The notes below the pieces were generated by a model. The model made no database searches. It saw only the letters and a program-made list of their open reading frames with translations, and had not been told where the DNA came from. From JANNPJ01 sp035474375 (lineage in GTDB: Bacteria; Actinomycetota; Actinomycetes; Actinomycetales; Kineosporiaceae): DNA of 64,000 bases. Positions 25,817 through 34,178 of this stretch are shown piece by piece. Position 1 is the stretch's first letter. The number at the start of each line of letters is the position of its first letter. The position numbers and the translations under genes were made by a program. The stretch lies in assembly GCA_035474375.1 (NCBI GenBank), contig DATINJ010000215.1, positions 1 through 64,000 on the forward strand. The letters are read 5' to 3'.

Positions 25817-26287
25817 TCAGGAAGCACCGCCCAGTAGTTTCCGATCGGCCAGCGGCCGGGTCAGCTTGGCCTCCACCTTCGCGGTGGCCAGCGACCCGGC
25901 CGTTCCACTGGGGCAGTCGGCCGATTTGAGCCGTCCGGCGTATACCGTTACGGTGACCGATGTTTCGGTCTCTTTGACGTCAACCCCGGTGACCGTGTCG
26001 CACGGTGGGCCACCGATCGCGACATCGACCAGGAGCCGCCGACCGTCGTCCGATTGACTGGCCAGTCGCCACTGCGCCTCCCGCTCCCGACGACCTGGCG
26101 CCGGGGTGATCGGGACCAGGGTCGGCAGCGGCGGCGGACTGGTCTCCGGTAGCGGTGGTGGTCCGCTGCCGACGGCCGCGCCGGTCGGTTCGACACCGGG
26201 ATCCGGGTTCGACGGCCCGCAACTGGTTGCCAGTAGCGCGGCCCCGAGAACGGCCGCCAGTACTGCGATTCGGTACGGGTACGACAT
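25817..26287 (-). CDS. Small lipoprotein, function unknown
   Basis: 156 aa from the ATG at 26287 after GAAGGGAG; an in-frame upstream start at 26326 is less likely. The lipobox LLATSC places the lipid-modified Cys near residue 23. A Pro-rich spacer (about 35-65) precedes a beta-rich domain with two cysteines (PPCDTVTGVDVKET, LKSADCPSG) that could be disulfide-linked. No family recognised. It is convergent with the hydrolase and has a truncated duplicate at 23133-23216. Confidence 0.75.
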   Translation of the reverse strand: MSYPYRIAVLAAVLGAALLATSCGPSNPDPGVEPTGAAVGSGPPPLPETSPPPLPTLVPITPAPGRREREAQWRLASQSDDGRRLLVDVAIGGPPCDTVTGVDVKETETSVTVTVYAGRLKSADCPSGTAGSLATAKVEAKLTRPLADRKLLGGAS

Positions 26288-26412
26288 GTCTGGCTCCCTT
26301 CGGACCGGCCCTGAGCGAGCCGGCATTGCTGAGACGCGAGCGGGGGGCGCCGGGTTCCCGGCGCCCCCTCACTCATTGCTATTCGTTCACCTCACTGAGT
26401 AACCAGTGTGGA

Positions 26413-27561
26413 TCAGAGGTACCGCGTGGCGTTGTAAAGCGTCAGGGCGGTGTCGTCGAAGTACGGCGAGAGCATGATTGTCGGCCCGACAATCCGGTCG
26501 ATTCGGCTGTTGATGCCGTTCAGGTAGCCCCAGTTACCGTCCCAGTCGTGCAACCAGGCGCCGCCACTGGAACCGCGGGTCATGTCGCACGGGATCTTGA
26601 TGGTGTCCGAGGTGACCCAGAGGTAGCTCCACTCCGGCGACGACCAGCCGTAGCAGCGGTAGAGCTGTCCGCCGCCGAACGGTGCCTCAGCGGGGTAGCC
26701 GAAGGCGTTCTCCCACACGTTCTTGCCCTGGTTGACCTGGAGTCCCTGGCCTCCGAGGTAGTTCACGATGTGGTAGCCGAAGTTGGTACCCATGATGGCT
26801 ACGCCCATGTCGGCGGTGAAGTCGGAGCTGCTGTTCCAGGCTCCGGTGGTCCAGAGCTGGTTGGCCGTCCAGGTGCCGTACGGTCGCGGCGTCGCCGAAG
26901 CGCTGTTGTACGCCGGCACGAACTGCCAGTTGTATGCCCAACCGCCACCCGAGCCCGCGTTCACACAGTGACCCGCGGTCCAGACCGTGTCGACCCCTTC
27001 GGAGTTGATGATCGTGCCCGAGCACTGGTAGTTCAGGCCGTTCATCGTGAAGAACACCTTGCCGCTGGTCCGCGCGGTCGGCGCGTAGTACGGCAGGTTC
27101 GGGTTGACGGCGGCCGCCCGCAGCCCGCTCTTGGCAGCCTTGCTGCTGCGCGCCGCCTTGCCGAGCAGGCCGCCCTTGGCCCCGACGCTCAACGGCGTTC
27201 CGTTCTCGTTCTGCGCGGCGGCGTCGCGCGCTGACTGCGAGTTCTGTTCTTTCTCATGCTTTTTCACTGCGGCGAGGAAGCTCGGCGAGTCTTCCACCGG
27301 CGCTGCCGCCTTCATCCGCGCCGTCGTCCAGTAGCTGGTCACCGCGTCGGTGGCGGTCGCAGCGCGACCGTGCGCGGCCCGACCGGCGGCCCAGGCGTCG
27401 GACGTCACCCCGGGCGCACCCTTGACGTTGGTCTCGGCTGCCGCGGTCGGCGCCGGTGCGGCGCTCGCAGCCTGGCTGAGCACGAAAGCCGGTGCGGCTA
27501 CGAGGCTTATGGCCAGGCCGGCCAGAACGGCCCGACGACTGGAGCGAGTCAATGTGGACAT
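26413..27561 (-). CDS. Secreted trypsin-like serine protease (V8-like)
   Basis: 382 aa with a signal peptide (about residues 1-35) and a 120-residue pro-region rich in Ala/Lys. The triad is intact: VDTVWTAGHCV (His), DFTADMGVAIM (Asp), DMTRGSSGGAW (Ser). CSGTIINSEG and the Cys pair around the His are typical of this group of actinobacterial extracellular peptidases. The pro-region suggests secretion as a zymogen. It contrasts with the dead homologue fold at 1-1201. Confidence 0.9.
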   Translation of the reverse strand: MSTLTRSSRRAVLAGLAISLVAAPAFVLSQAASAAPAPTAAAETNVKGAPGVTSDAWAAGRAAHGRAATATDAVTSYWTTARMKAAAPVEDSPSFLAAVKKHEKEQNSQSARDAAAQNENGTPLSVGAKGGLLGKAARSSKAAKSGLRAAAVNPNLPYYAPTARTSGKVFFTMNGLNYQCSGTIINSEGVDTVWTAGHCVNAGSGGGWAYNWQFVPAYNSASATPRPYGTWTANQLWTTGAWNSSSDFTADMGVAIMGTNFGYHIVNYLGGQGLQVNQGKNVWENAFGYPAEAPFGGGQLYRCYGWSSPEWSYLWVTSDTIKIPCDMTRGSSGGAWLHDWDGNWGYLNGINSRIDRIVGPTIMLSPYFDDTALTLYNATRYL

Positions 27562-27742
27562 CGGTAGGTCCCCCTAGTAGATCGGATGACTACTGCTTGC
27601 TGTTGATCGACTACTAAGAGCGAGCAACCGTGGGGTTGATACACCTACCGAAAAAGAAATTTGATCTTGCATGCCCGAGGAGCGGCAGCCCGCTCAGGTC
27701 GGTGCCAGCTGGGAGATCAGATCGGCGCTACTGAGTTGCGGA

Positions 27743-29575
27743 TCAGGTTTTGCTGAGGATGCCGTTCGCTTGATTCGTCGAATCCGCGGCGTCCTCCCAG
27801 TGGAACCGCAGCGCCGAGGAACCCATCCGGGTCAGCTGAACCAGGCCGCGGTCAGCGCACGCACGTTTCGGGTTGTCGTCCATCTGCGCGACAAGCTGCA
27901 ACTCGTTCCCCGAGGCGGACGTAACCGTCAGGTTTCCGGAACAACCGATCTCGGGCAGCTTCATTCGACCGGTGGTCTTGCCCTCGCGGAGTTTGATTTC
28001 GACCGTCCAGGACTTCACCCTGCCGCTCGGCTGGAAGCCGATGCCCTTCCAGGTGCCGTCGAACGCCTCGGGGACGGTACCCGCCTCGTTTTCATCACCG
28101 TCTTCACCGTCGTCGTTGTCACCATCGTCGGTTTCACCGGTGCTAGGAGCGCTGGTGGCCTCGGTGGGCGGTGGTTGGGTATCGGTTTTCGGTGGCTGCG
28201 TATCGGTGTCCGGCGACGTGACCGGCCCGCCCGACTGGGCACCGCGGGGTGTCTCGGAGTTGGAGGTCGGCGTCTGATTATCACCGATTTGACCAATCGC
28301 CCACGCGCCACCGAGGACGACCATCAGGACAACGGCAGCGACCCCGAGCAGCTGAAGGCGCCTCGAACCGGAGGGCCGGTCAGAACCGGCCGGCGTGCCG
28401 TAAGCAGGAGGGGCGCTGTACGCCGGCGGTGCACCGGAACCGGAAGGCGTCCCGTCAGCGAACGCCGCGCCCGAAGGCCTCCGGTAACCGGACGCCGGGC
28501 TCGCAGGCGTCCCGTAGCCGGACGCCGGGCTCGAACCGGGAGGCGTCCCGTAGTTGGCGCCGGGGCTGGCAGGCGCCGGACCTGGAAGCCCGCTGACCCA
28601 CCAGGGCTGCCCGGTGGCGTCCCGCTCGGGCGGCCGAACCGTGGGCGGCGCCGGCGCCCCCCGCGTGGTGGACGCCGCTGCGGCGGCATGTACCAAGCCG
28701 GTGGCCTCGGCGAGTACCCGGGTCGGATCGGACACGTCATGCTCGGGCGCCGGCCGGCCGAGCAGCAGGGCGAGGGTTTGCTGCGCGGTTGGCCGGTGGG
28801 CCGGATCCTTGTCCAGGCAGAGCCGCAGCACTGTGGCCATCTCGGGGGGCACCCCGGTCAGCTCCGGCTCGCCGGAAGAGATCCGGTGCATCACCGCCAC
28901 CATGTGTGGCGCCTCGAACGGGGCCCGGCCGGTGGCCGCATAGGCGATCACCGATGCCCAGGCGAACATGTCCGTGGCTGGGCCGATCCGCTCGCCTCGT
29001 AACTGCTCGGGTGCCATGTACGCCGGGGTACCGAACACCCGACTGGTCACGGTCGTGTCGGTGGACAAGTCGCGAGCGATGCCGAAGTCGATGACCCGAG
29101 GCCCGTCGTAGGCGAGCATCACGTTCGCCGGCTTGAAGTCCCGGTGCACCACCCCGACCTGATGGATCGCGGCCAGCGCGGTGGCCGTACCGATCGCCAG
29201 CCGCTGCAGGTCGGCACCCGTCATCGGGCCGCGCCGCTCGATGCGTTGCTGCAGCGACGGCCCGTCGATGTACTCGCTGACGACGTAGGGCGAAGGTCCG
29301 TCCAGGTCGGCGTCCAGCACCTGCGCAGTGCAGAACGGGGCCACCAGTCGAGCGGCGGCCACCTCCTTGGCGAACTGCTGCCGCGCCCGGTCGTCGTCCG
29401 GGCCGAAACGCAGCTGTTTGATCGCAACTCGCCCGCCGGACGGCGCGGTGGCCAGGTACACGACGCCTTGACCACCGGCTCCGAGTCGGCTCACGATGCG
29501 ATACCCGGCGATCTGTTCGGGATCACCGGGTCGCAGATCGGTCACATCGGCCACCGCGCCATAGTGCCTCACCAA
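27743..29575 (-). CDS. PknB-type transmembrane Ser/Thr protein kinase
   Basis: 610 aa. Kinase domain residues about 24-280: P-loop GAGGQGVVYLA, VAIK lysine, HRDFKPANV catalytic loop, DFGIAR, APE. A Pro/Gly/Ser-rich juxtamembrane linker (330-400) contains short repeats (ASGYGTP, ASGYRRP), followed by one membrane helix (LLGVAAVVLMVVLGGAWAIG). An acidic Thr-rich stalk leads to an extracellular beta-rich domain (GTWKGIGF...LRFHWEDA) with two cysteines, probably a ligand sensor. The exported domain lacks PASTA motifs. No phosphatase or FHA partner lies next to it. Confidence 0.93.
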   Translation of the reverse strand: MVRHYGAVADVTDLRPGDPEQIAGYRIVSRLGAGGQGVVYLATAPSGGRVAIKQLRFGPDDDRARQQFAKEVAAARLVAPFCTAQVLDADLDGPSPYVVSEYIDGPSLQQRIERRGPMTGADLQRLAIGTATALAAIHQVGVVHRDFKPANVMLAYDGPRVIDFGIARDLSTDTTVTSRVFGTPAYMAPEQLRGERIGPATDMFAWASVIAYAATGRAPFEAPHMVAVMHRISSGEPELTGVPPEMATVLRLCLDKDPAHRPTAQQTLALLLGRPAPEHDVSDPTRVLAEATGLVHAAAAASTTRGAPAPPTVRPPERDATGQPWWVSGLPGPAPASPGANYGTPPGSSPASGYGTPASPASGYRRPSGAAFADGTPSGSGAPPAYSAPPAYGTPAGSDRPSGSRRLQLLGVAAVVLMVVLGGAWAIGQIGDNQTPTSNSETPRGAQSGGPVTSPDTDTQPPKTDTQPPPTEATSAPSTGETDDGDNDDGEDGDENEAGTVPEAFDGTWKGIGFQPSGRVKSWTVEIKLREGKTTGRMKLPEIGCSGNLTVTSASGNELQLVAQMDDNPKRACADRGLVQLTRMGSSALRFHWEDAADSTNQANGILSKT

Positions 29576-29666
29576 CCTGACGATGTGACTATCGAGTGCG
29601 AATCGTGAACCGATTGGTACCGGTTTCGGTACTTTCGTGGCTGCCGATCAGCCCTATTGGCCAGCT

Positions 29667-30710
29667 CTAGGCGCCGACGCTCCAGTCGCCCATCACCTGC
29701 TGCGTTGAGGTGTCCTGGACAGTGCCGAGCACCGGGTGCAGGTCGAGGGCGGGCGAGTAGCGACTCGCCGGGGTCTGCCGACCGAGCGCTTCGGCCATCG
29801 CCCGGACGTAGTGCGGTGCGCCACCACAGCAGATACCCACATATCCGACACCGATGGCGGCGGCCTGCCGGGCGAAGTCGGCCATCTCGAACCGGGTGTG
29901 CGCGAACGGCTCCAGCGCAATCGGGAAGGCCCGGCTACCGTCGGGGTACTTCAGCGACTCGAAGGCCGGAGTACTGGCATCCGTGCGATAGGGCACCGGC
30001 TGAGCGGCGATCGGGATGTCGACTGCGGCTCGGATCCGTTCCAGCAGCGGCAGCATCGTGGCCGGCCCACGCGAGCAGTTCAGCCCGACGACCGCGGCAC
30101 CGTGATCGGCGAGCATCTTGCAGGCCTCGATGTAGTCGTACCCGTCATAGGTGACGGCGTCCTTCACGCTGGCGAAGGTGACCATGGCCGGCAGGCCGAG
30201 CTCCTGGCATACCTCCAGGCCGATCAGTGCCTCGCCGACGAAGTCGTTGGTCTCGGCGATGACGAAGTCGATGCCTTCCTCCACCGCCCAGCCGAGTTGC
30301 TCGAGGTACTGCTCCCTGACCACCGCACCGGATTGCTCCGGCGAGTGAGGATCGTAGGACCAGGTGTTGCAGATGTTGCCCGCGACCAGAGCGCCACCCT
30401 CGGCGGCGATCTCGTTGGCGATCTGGACCGCCTGCCGGTTCAGCTGCTCCAGGTCGCCGTCCCGACCGACGTCCTTGAGCTTCTCCCGATGCGCGTAGTA
30501 GGTCAGTGCCACCATCACGTCCGACCCTGCCCGGAGGAATTCGCGGTGCAGCTGTCGCAGCGCATCGGGATCGTCGAGGATGACTTCGGGAACGTAAGGG
30601 CCGGCCTTGATGTATCCGCGGCGTTCCAGCTCGAAGACGTACCCCTCGGCCCCGACCATCACCCCATCGGCCAAGCGCTCGGCAAAGGTCCGCGAAGATG
30701 GCCGACTCAT
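29667..30710 (-). CDS. Homocysteine S-methyltransferase family protein (betaine-homocysteine methyltransferase-like)
   Basis: 347 aa from the ATG at 30710, after GAAGGGGAA; the long upstream extension is not used because it overlaps the oxidase gene. Zinc-binding cysteines are visible in GLNCSRG and GICCGG, and the TIM-barrel pattern (LTYYAHREKL, VAGNICNT, ETNDFVGEALIGLEVCQELGLPAMVTF) fits the Pfam S-methyl_trans family. The start overlaps the upstream oxidase stop by ATGA, so the pair is coupled. A methyl donor such as a betaine is a plausible substrate given the amine oxidase partner, but this is inference. Confidence 0.88.
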   Translation of the reverse strand: MSRPSSRTFAERLADGVMVGAEGYVFELERRGYIKAGPYVPEVILDDPDALRQLHREFLRAGSDVMVALTYYAHREKLKDVGRDGDLEQLNRQAVQIANEIAAEGGALVAGNICNTWSYDPHSPEQSGAVVREQYLEQLGWAVEEGIDFVIAETNDFVGEALIGLEVCQELGLPAMVTFASVKDAVTYDGYDYIEACKMLADHGAAVVGLNCSRGPATMLPLLERIRAAVDIPIAAQPVPYRTDASTPAFESLKYPDGSRAFPIALEPFAHTRFEMADFARQAAAIGVGYVGICCGGAPHYVRAMAEALGRQTPASRYSPALDLHPVLGTVQDTSTQQVMGDWSVGA

Positions 30711-31939
30711 GATGATTCCCCTTCCAGGGCAGCGGATTCCGGGTAGGTTACGGTGGTGAGAGCGATGTCGAACCGGGCTGGGTCGAAGCGACTGATGTCG
30801 TACACGGTGCCCTCGCGGCAAGCCAGTTCGAACAGCACCCGGCCTACCCAGGGCGAGAACTTGTACCCGGTGCCACGCCAACCGACGCCGACGAAGACAT
30901 TGCTGAAACCGGGCACCGGGCCAAGCACGAAGTCGTCGTCGTCAACCAGGTCGTAATCGCACTGGTCGACGTCGGTGACGTCGGTGATCTGCGAGCCCGC
31001 CAGAGCGGGCAGGCACTCTTCGATGAAGCTCGCGATGCTGTCGACCCCGCGGACGCCGCCCTCGGTGAGTGGCATGTCCGGCGGGTTGTAGTAGCCGATC
31101 TTCACCGCGTCGATCAGCCCTTCGACGATCGGGTGCAGATAGATACCGGTGTCCAGGTACGCGATCACCGGCATCACGTCGGAGGTGAAGAGGTGGCGAA
31201 CCTCGGCCGGCGGGACGAAGTACTTGGCATCGCTCGGCCGGTCCTTGGTGATCGGCACCTGCAGGGTGCAGCCCGGCAGCATGCCGAGCACGTCGTTGGT
31301 CCCGTGGCCAGCGGTGATCACCAATGACCGGGTGAGGAACTCGCCGAGGTCGGTGGTGACTCGAACCACGTCGTCCAGGGCGCTGAGACCGGTGACGGTC
31401 ACCTGCTCGTATACCGGAGCCTTAGCTTCGGCCAGGGCACTGACCAGGGCCTGGGTGACGGCCGGCAGGTTGACCAGGCCGCCGACCGGGTCGAGTTCGG
31501 CGACATCGGCGCGCAGGTACGGGTAGCTCTCCTCGACGCCGGCGGTGTCGAACGACCGCACCGGCATGCCGAGTCGGCGCAGAACATCCGTGCTCAGACG
31601 CGCGTACGTGGCGTCGAGATCGGGGGTCACCGAACTCTTGGCGATGTTCAGGCAGCCGCAGCGCACGAGCACGTCCACGCCGGTCTGCGCCTCGAAGTCG
31701 GTCCACAGCCCGATCGCCTCGTCGGCCAGCCGGGTGTAGATCGCCTCGAGGTAGTCGCGCCGGTAGGACCGGGTGCGGCCGTAGGACGCGGTCGCCGGGT
31801 CACCGACCCGGCCCCGCTCCAGGACGGCGACCCGGGCGCCTTGGTGAGCACTCTGGTAAGCGGTGAACAGCCCCATCACGCCGCCACCGATCACGAGCAG
31901 GTCCAGGACGTCCTCGGACGGATCCGGCGGGCTGGTCAT
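30707..31939 (-). CDS. FAD-dependent amine oxidoreductase (sarcosine/N-methyl amino acid oxidase type)
   Basis: 410 aa from the ATG at 31939, with GGAGGG upstream. The N-terminal Rossmann motif LLVIGGGVMGLFTAYQSAHQGARVAVLERG binds FAD. ASYGRTRSYRR resembles the MSOX-type loop, and the C-terminal GWRGTGYKFSPWVG matches the family's flavin-contact motif (G-x-G-x-K-x-x-P). Such enzymes oxidise N-methyl amino acids to release formaldehyde or a methyl unit. Its tight coupling to a homocysteine methyltransferase suggests breakdown of a methylated amine such as a betaine. Confidence 0.88.
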   Translation of the reverse strand: MTSPPDPSEDVLDLLVIGGGVMGLFTAYQSAHQGARVAVLERGRVGDPATASYGRTRSYRRDYLEAIYTRLADEAIGLWTDFEAQTGVDVLVRCGCLNIAKSSVTPDLDATYARLSTDVLRRLGMPVRSFDTAGVEESYPYLRADVAELDPVGGLVNLPAVTQALVSALAEAKAPVYEQVTVTGLSALDDVVRVTTDLGEFLTRSLVITAGHGTNDVLGMLPGCTLQVPITKDRPSDAKYFVPPAEVRHLFTSDVMPVIAYLDTGIYLHPIVEGLIDAVKIGYYNPPDMPLTEGGVRGVDSIASFIEECLPALAGSQITDVTDVDQCDYDLVDDDDFVLGPVPGFSNVFVGVGWRGTGYKFSPWVGRVLFELACREGTVYDISRFDPARFDIALTTVTYPESAALEGESS

Positions 31940-32064
31940 GAGGCTTTCCCTCCACTGTGTGGCTGCCCATTGCTGGCTAGTGGCAGCGTAGACGCGCCGC
32001 GTTACGACCAGAGTCATTGGCCGGAAGGTCCGAATTCTCCTGTCGGGACCTTCTAGATCGACGC

Positions 32065-32078
32065 CGATACCGGTATCG
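32065..32078. promoter_or_regulatory. 14-bp palindrome between divergent units
   Basis: CGATACCGGTATCG is a perfect palindrome. It lies between the divergent oxidase/methyltransferase operon and the structured leader of the PrmC-like gene, so it is a candidate operator for either. Confidence 0.45.
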
Positions 32079-32107
32079 TTGCCCGTCCCAACAGCGAGCG
32101 AACCACG

Positions 32108-32220
32108 GAGGTGAGACCGATTACCGCTAACCAGGTCGGGTGCTCTCACCTCACTCACGAGCGGATCACCTGACATAGGTGGCCGAGAGAGCGCCCACGG
32201 GCATCCCGAAAGGCGCTCTC
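32108..32220 (+). promoter_or_regulatory. Structured 5' leader with pseudoknot and RBS-sequestering hairpin
   Basis: Paired elements: GAGGTGAGA (32108-32116) with TCTCACCTC (32144-32152); CCGA (32117-32120) with TCGG (32136-32139); loop CCGCT (32124-32128) with AGCGG (32160-32164), which makes a pseudoknot; CACCT (32167-32171) with AGGTG (32177-32181); and GAGAGCGCC (32187-32195) with GGCGCTCTC (32212-32220), directly before the ATG and overlapping the GAAAGG ribosome binding site. CACCT near 32147 could pair with either AGGTG, so two states are possible. No known riboswitch class was recognised. Confidence 0.5.
32111..32173 (+). CDS. Possible leader peptide (uORF) in the structured leader
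   Basis: GTG at 32111 opens a 20-residue frame ending CSHLTHERIT. An ATT at 32120 in the same frame lies at ideal distance (8 nt) from GGAGG at 32107-32111. The frame overlaps the main stem and both pseudoknot strands, so its translation would alter the fold. One Cys and two His codons lie late in the peptide. Without conservation data this remains a candidate. Confidence 0.35.
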   Translation: MRPITANQVGCSHLTHERIT

Positions 32221-33081
32221 ATGTCATCTTTTTTGTCACCCGCTGTCCCGTCTCTCCCAACTGACTCGACCTTCCCCGTCGGCCTGTCGTCCACAGCGGC
32301 GGACGCCGTGTCCTTGGTCGTCTCGACCCTCCGGGCTGCGGGGTGCGTCTTCGCCGAGGAAGAAGCCCAGCTGCTGATCTCTGAGGCCAGGACCCGGAAC
32401 GACCTGATCGCGATGGTGCGGCAGCGAGCCGACGGTCACCCGCTCGAACATGTCCTCGGCTGGGCCCAGTTCTGCGGCCTGCGGATCGCCGTGGATCCGG
32501 GGGTCTTCGTCCCCCGCCTGCGTACCGAGCTACTCGCCCGGCAGGCCACTGCGCTGGCCGCCCGGATCACCGATCGGCCGCCGATCGTGGTGGACCTGTG
32601 CTGCGGATCGGGAGCGGTAGCCGCCGCCCTGGCGGCTGCCCTCGATTCGATCGAGCTGTACGCCGCCGATATTGAGCCCGCCGCCGTGCGCTGCGCGCGC
32701 CGCAATCTCGCCAGCGCTCGGGTGTACCAGGGCGACCTCTACGAACCGATCCCCCGGGCTCTGGTCGGGCGCATCGACGTCCTGATCGCCAACGCCCCGT
32801 ACGTCCCCACCGAGGCGATCGGGCTGTTGCCGGCCGAAGCCCGCCTGCACGAACCCTGGGTGGCACTGGATGGTGGCACCGATGGGCTCGATGTGCTGCG
32901 CCGAGTGATTGCCGAAGCCTGCCAGTGGCTGGCGCCGGGCGGCAGCCTGCTGGTCGAGTCCAGCGATCGTCAGGCCCCGATGATCGTCGAAACCTGCAAC
33001 CGCAGTGGGCTTATTGCCAGGGTCGCGAAGTGCACCGAGCTGGCTGCCACGGTGGTGATCGGATCAAAACCGGCCGACTGA
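32221..33081 (+). CDS. PrmC-related protein-glutamine N5-methyltransferase, target unknown
   Basis: 286 aa from the ATG at 32221 (a GTG at 32179 in the same frame has no ribosome binding site). The SAM-binding motif VVDLCCGSGAVAAALAA and the catalytic-loop motif NAPYVPTEAI are seen. NAPY in place of the usual NPPY is typical of the actinobacterial PrmC-related subfamily rather than PrmC itself. The N-terminal helical part (EEAQLLISEARTRNDL, RRADGHPLEHVLGWAQFCGLR) fits the PrmC recognition domain. The true PrmC acts on release factors; the substrate here is not known. It has an unusual structured leader. Confidence 0.85.
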   Translation: MSSFLSPAVPSLPTDSTFPVGLSSTAADAVSLVVSTLRAAGCVFAEEEAQLLISEARTRNDLIAMVRQRADGHPLEHVLGWAQFCGLRIAVDPGVFVPRLRTELLARQATALAARITDRPPIVVDLCCGSGAVAAALAAALDSIELYAADIEPAAVRCARRNLASARVYQGDLYEPIPRALVGRIDVLIANAPYVPTEAIGLLPAEARLHEPWVALDGGTDGLDVLRRVIAEACQWLAPGGSLLVESSDRQAPMIVETCNRSGLIARVAKCTELAATVVIGSKPAD

Positions 33082-33192
33082 GCCGGTTGGCGATGCCATT
33101 GCTCCCGGTTTTGCGAGACCATATACGCAGCGGTGATCACCGCACGGGGGGATCGCCGAGTGTTCTCGCATGACCGGTAGGGGGAGATTGTG

Positions 33193-33639
33193 ATGCAACC
33201 GTTTTCGGGCGTCGCGACGCTGCGTGGTCCGGCACTGCGGCACTTCGTCCGGCACTACCTCGAGATGGTGATCGCGATGGTGGTCGGGATGATGATGCTG
33301 GCACCGCTGTGGACACTGCTGTCTCGCTGGCTGGAGTGGCCGGAACTGCGCGACCGGACCGAGCTGCTCACCCTCACGATGGCCACCGACATGACCCTGG
33401 GAATGGCGGCCTGGATGCGCTACCGGCGCCATTCCTGGCGGCCGATCGCCGAGATGAGTGCCGCGATGTTCGTCCCGTTCATCATTCTGTTCGTCCCGCT
33501 GTGGGCCGGCCTCATCTCGGAGGATGCCCTGATGCTTGCCGGACATGCCTTGATGCTGGTGGCCATGCTCGTGGTGATGCTCGCTCGACCGCAGGAGTAT
33601 GCGGGCCACCACCACACCACTGTCTCGTCGTCCGGCTGA
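33193..33639 (+). CDS. Four-span membrane protein, possibly metal-related
   Basis: 148 aa from the ATG at 33193, 6 nt after GGGGAG. Hydrophobic segments lie near residues 20-42, 60-75, 85-108 and 112-130. Met is unusually frequent (MVIAMVVGMMMLAP, MATDMTLGMAAWMR) and the C-terminus has HHH. Similar actinobacterial proteins are sometimes called FliP-like, but no flagellar genes occur here, so I do not use that name. Methionine and histidine clusters could bind copper or another metal; this is speculation. Confidence 0.7.
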   Translation: MQPFSGVATLRGPALRHFVRHYLEMVIAMVVGMMMLAPLWTLLSRWLEWPELRDRTELLTLTMATDMTLGMAAWMRYRRHSWRPIAEMSAAMFVPFIILFVPLWAGLISEDALMLAGHALMLVAMLVVMLARPQEYAGHHHTTVSSSG

Positions 33640-33747
33640 ACACCCGCCCAGCTCTAGCGTGGATCTCGAGGAGCCACTTCGGTTGCCGGTCCGGTGCCCT
33701 CAGGCCGCTCCCAGCAACGGTTCAGGAAGGCGAGGTACGGTGCAGAG

Positions 33748-34125
33748 ATGGAGGAGAACCGAGCCCGCCGGGTCGTTGACAAGCTGCGCGAGCGGGGCAT
33801 TGAGGCCCGGATGGAGAAGGCCGGCGTCTATCAGTTCGGGATCTGGATCAGGATCTCCGGCGGCCGGGAAGCGGTGTGGGACACCGACGGTACGGCCGGG
33901 CTGGAGGCGCAGGTGATGCGCAATGGGGTGCTGGTCGGCTTCGTCCCGTCGATCCCCGGATCCGAGGACTTCGACGAAGCCCAGGTGGTCGACGCGATGG
34001 CCCGGACGGACTACGACCAGCCGGTGGCCACCCAACGGCGAACCGCACCGGCACCGGCCCGGCCGCTACCGGTCGAGGGCGGCGTCTTCCGTCGATTCCT
34101 CGGCGGCTTCCGCTTCCGCGACTGA
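33748..34125 (+). CDS. Conserved small protein, function unknown
   Basis: 125 aa from the ATG at 33748 (MEENRARRVVDKLRERG). The body is a small alpha/beta domain (VYQFGIWIRISGGREAVWDTDGTAGLEAQVMRNGVLVGFVPSIPGSEDFDEAQVVDAMARTDY) with no catalytic motif that I recognise. A Pro-rich, basic C-terminus follows. No membrane segment or signal peptide. It stands alone between a membrane protein and a convergent HNH-like gene. Confidence 0.6.
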   Translation: MEENRARRVVDKLRERGIEARMEKAGVYQFGIWIRISGGREAVWDTDGTAGLEAQVMRNGVLVGFVPSIPGSEDFDEAQVVDAMARTDYDQPVATQRRTAPAPARPLPVEGGVFRRFLGGFRFRD

Positions 34126-34178
34126 ACGGTTTCCGCGACTGGCGAGCTTCCGCGACTGACGGTTACGGCGACTAGCGG

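Noticed and set aside
32108..32220. Known SAM, SAH or cobalamin riboswitch
   Set aside because: None of their conserved cores is seen, so I describe it only as an unclassified structured leader.
33193..33639. Naming the Met-rich membrane protein FliP
   Set aside because: No flagellar genes or FliP motifs occur nearby; the likeness is only membrane-helix content.
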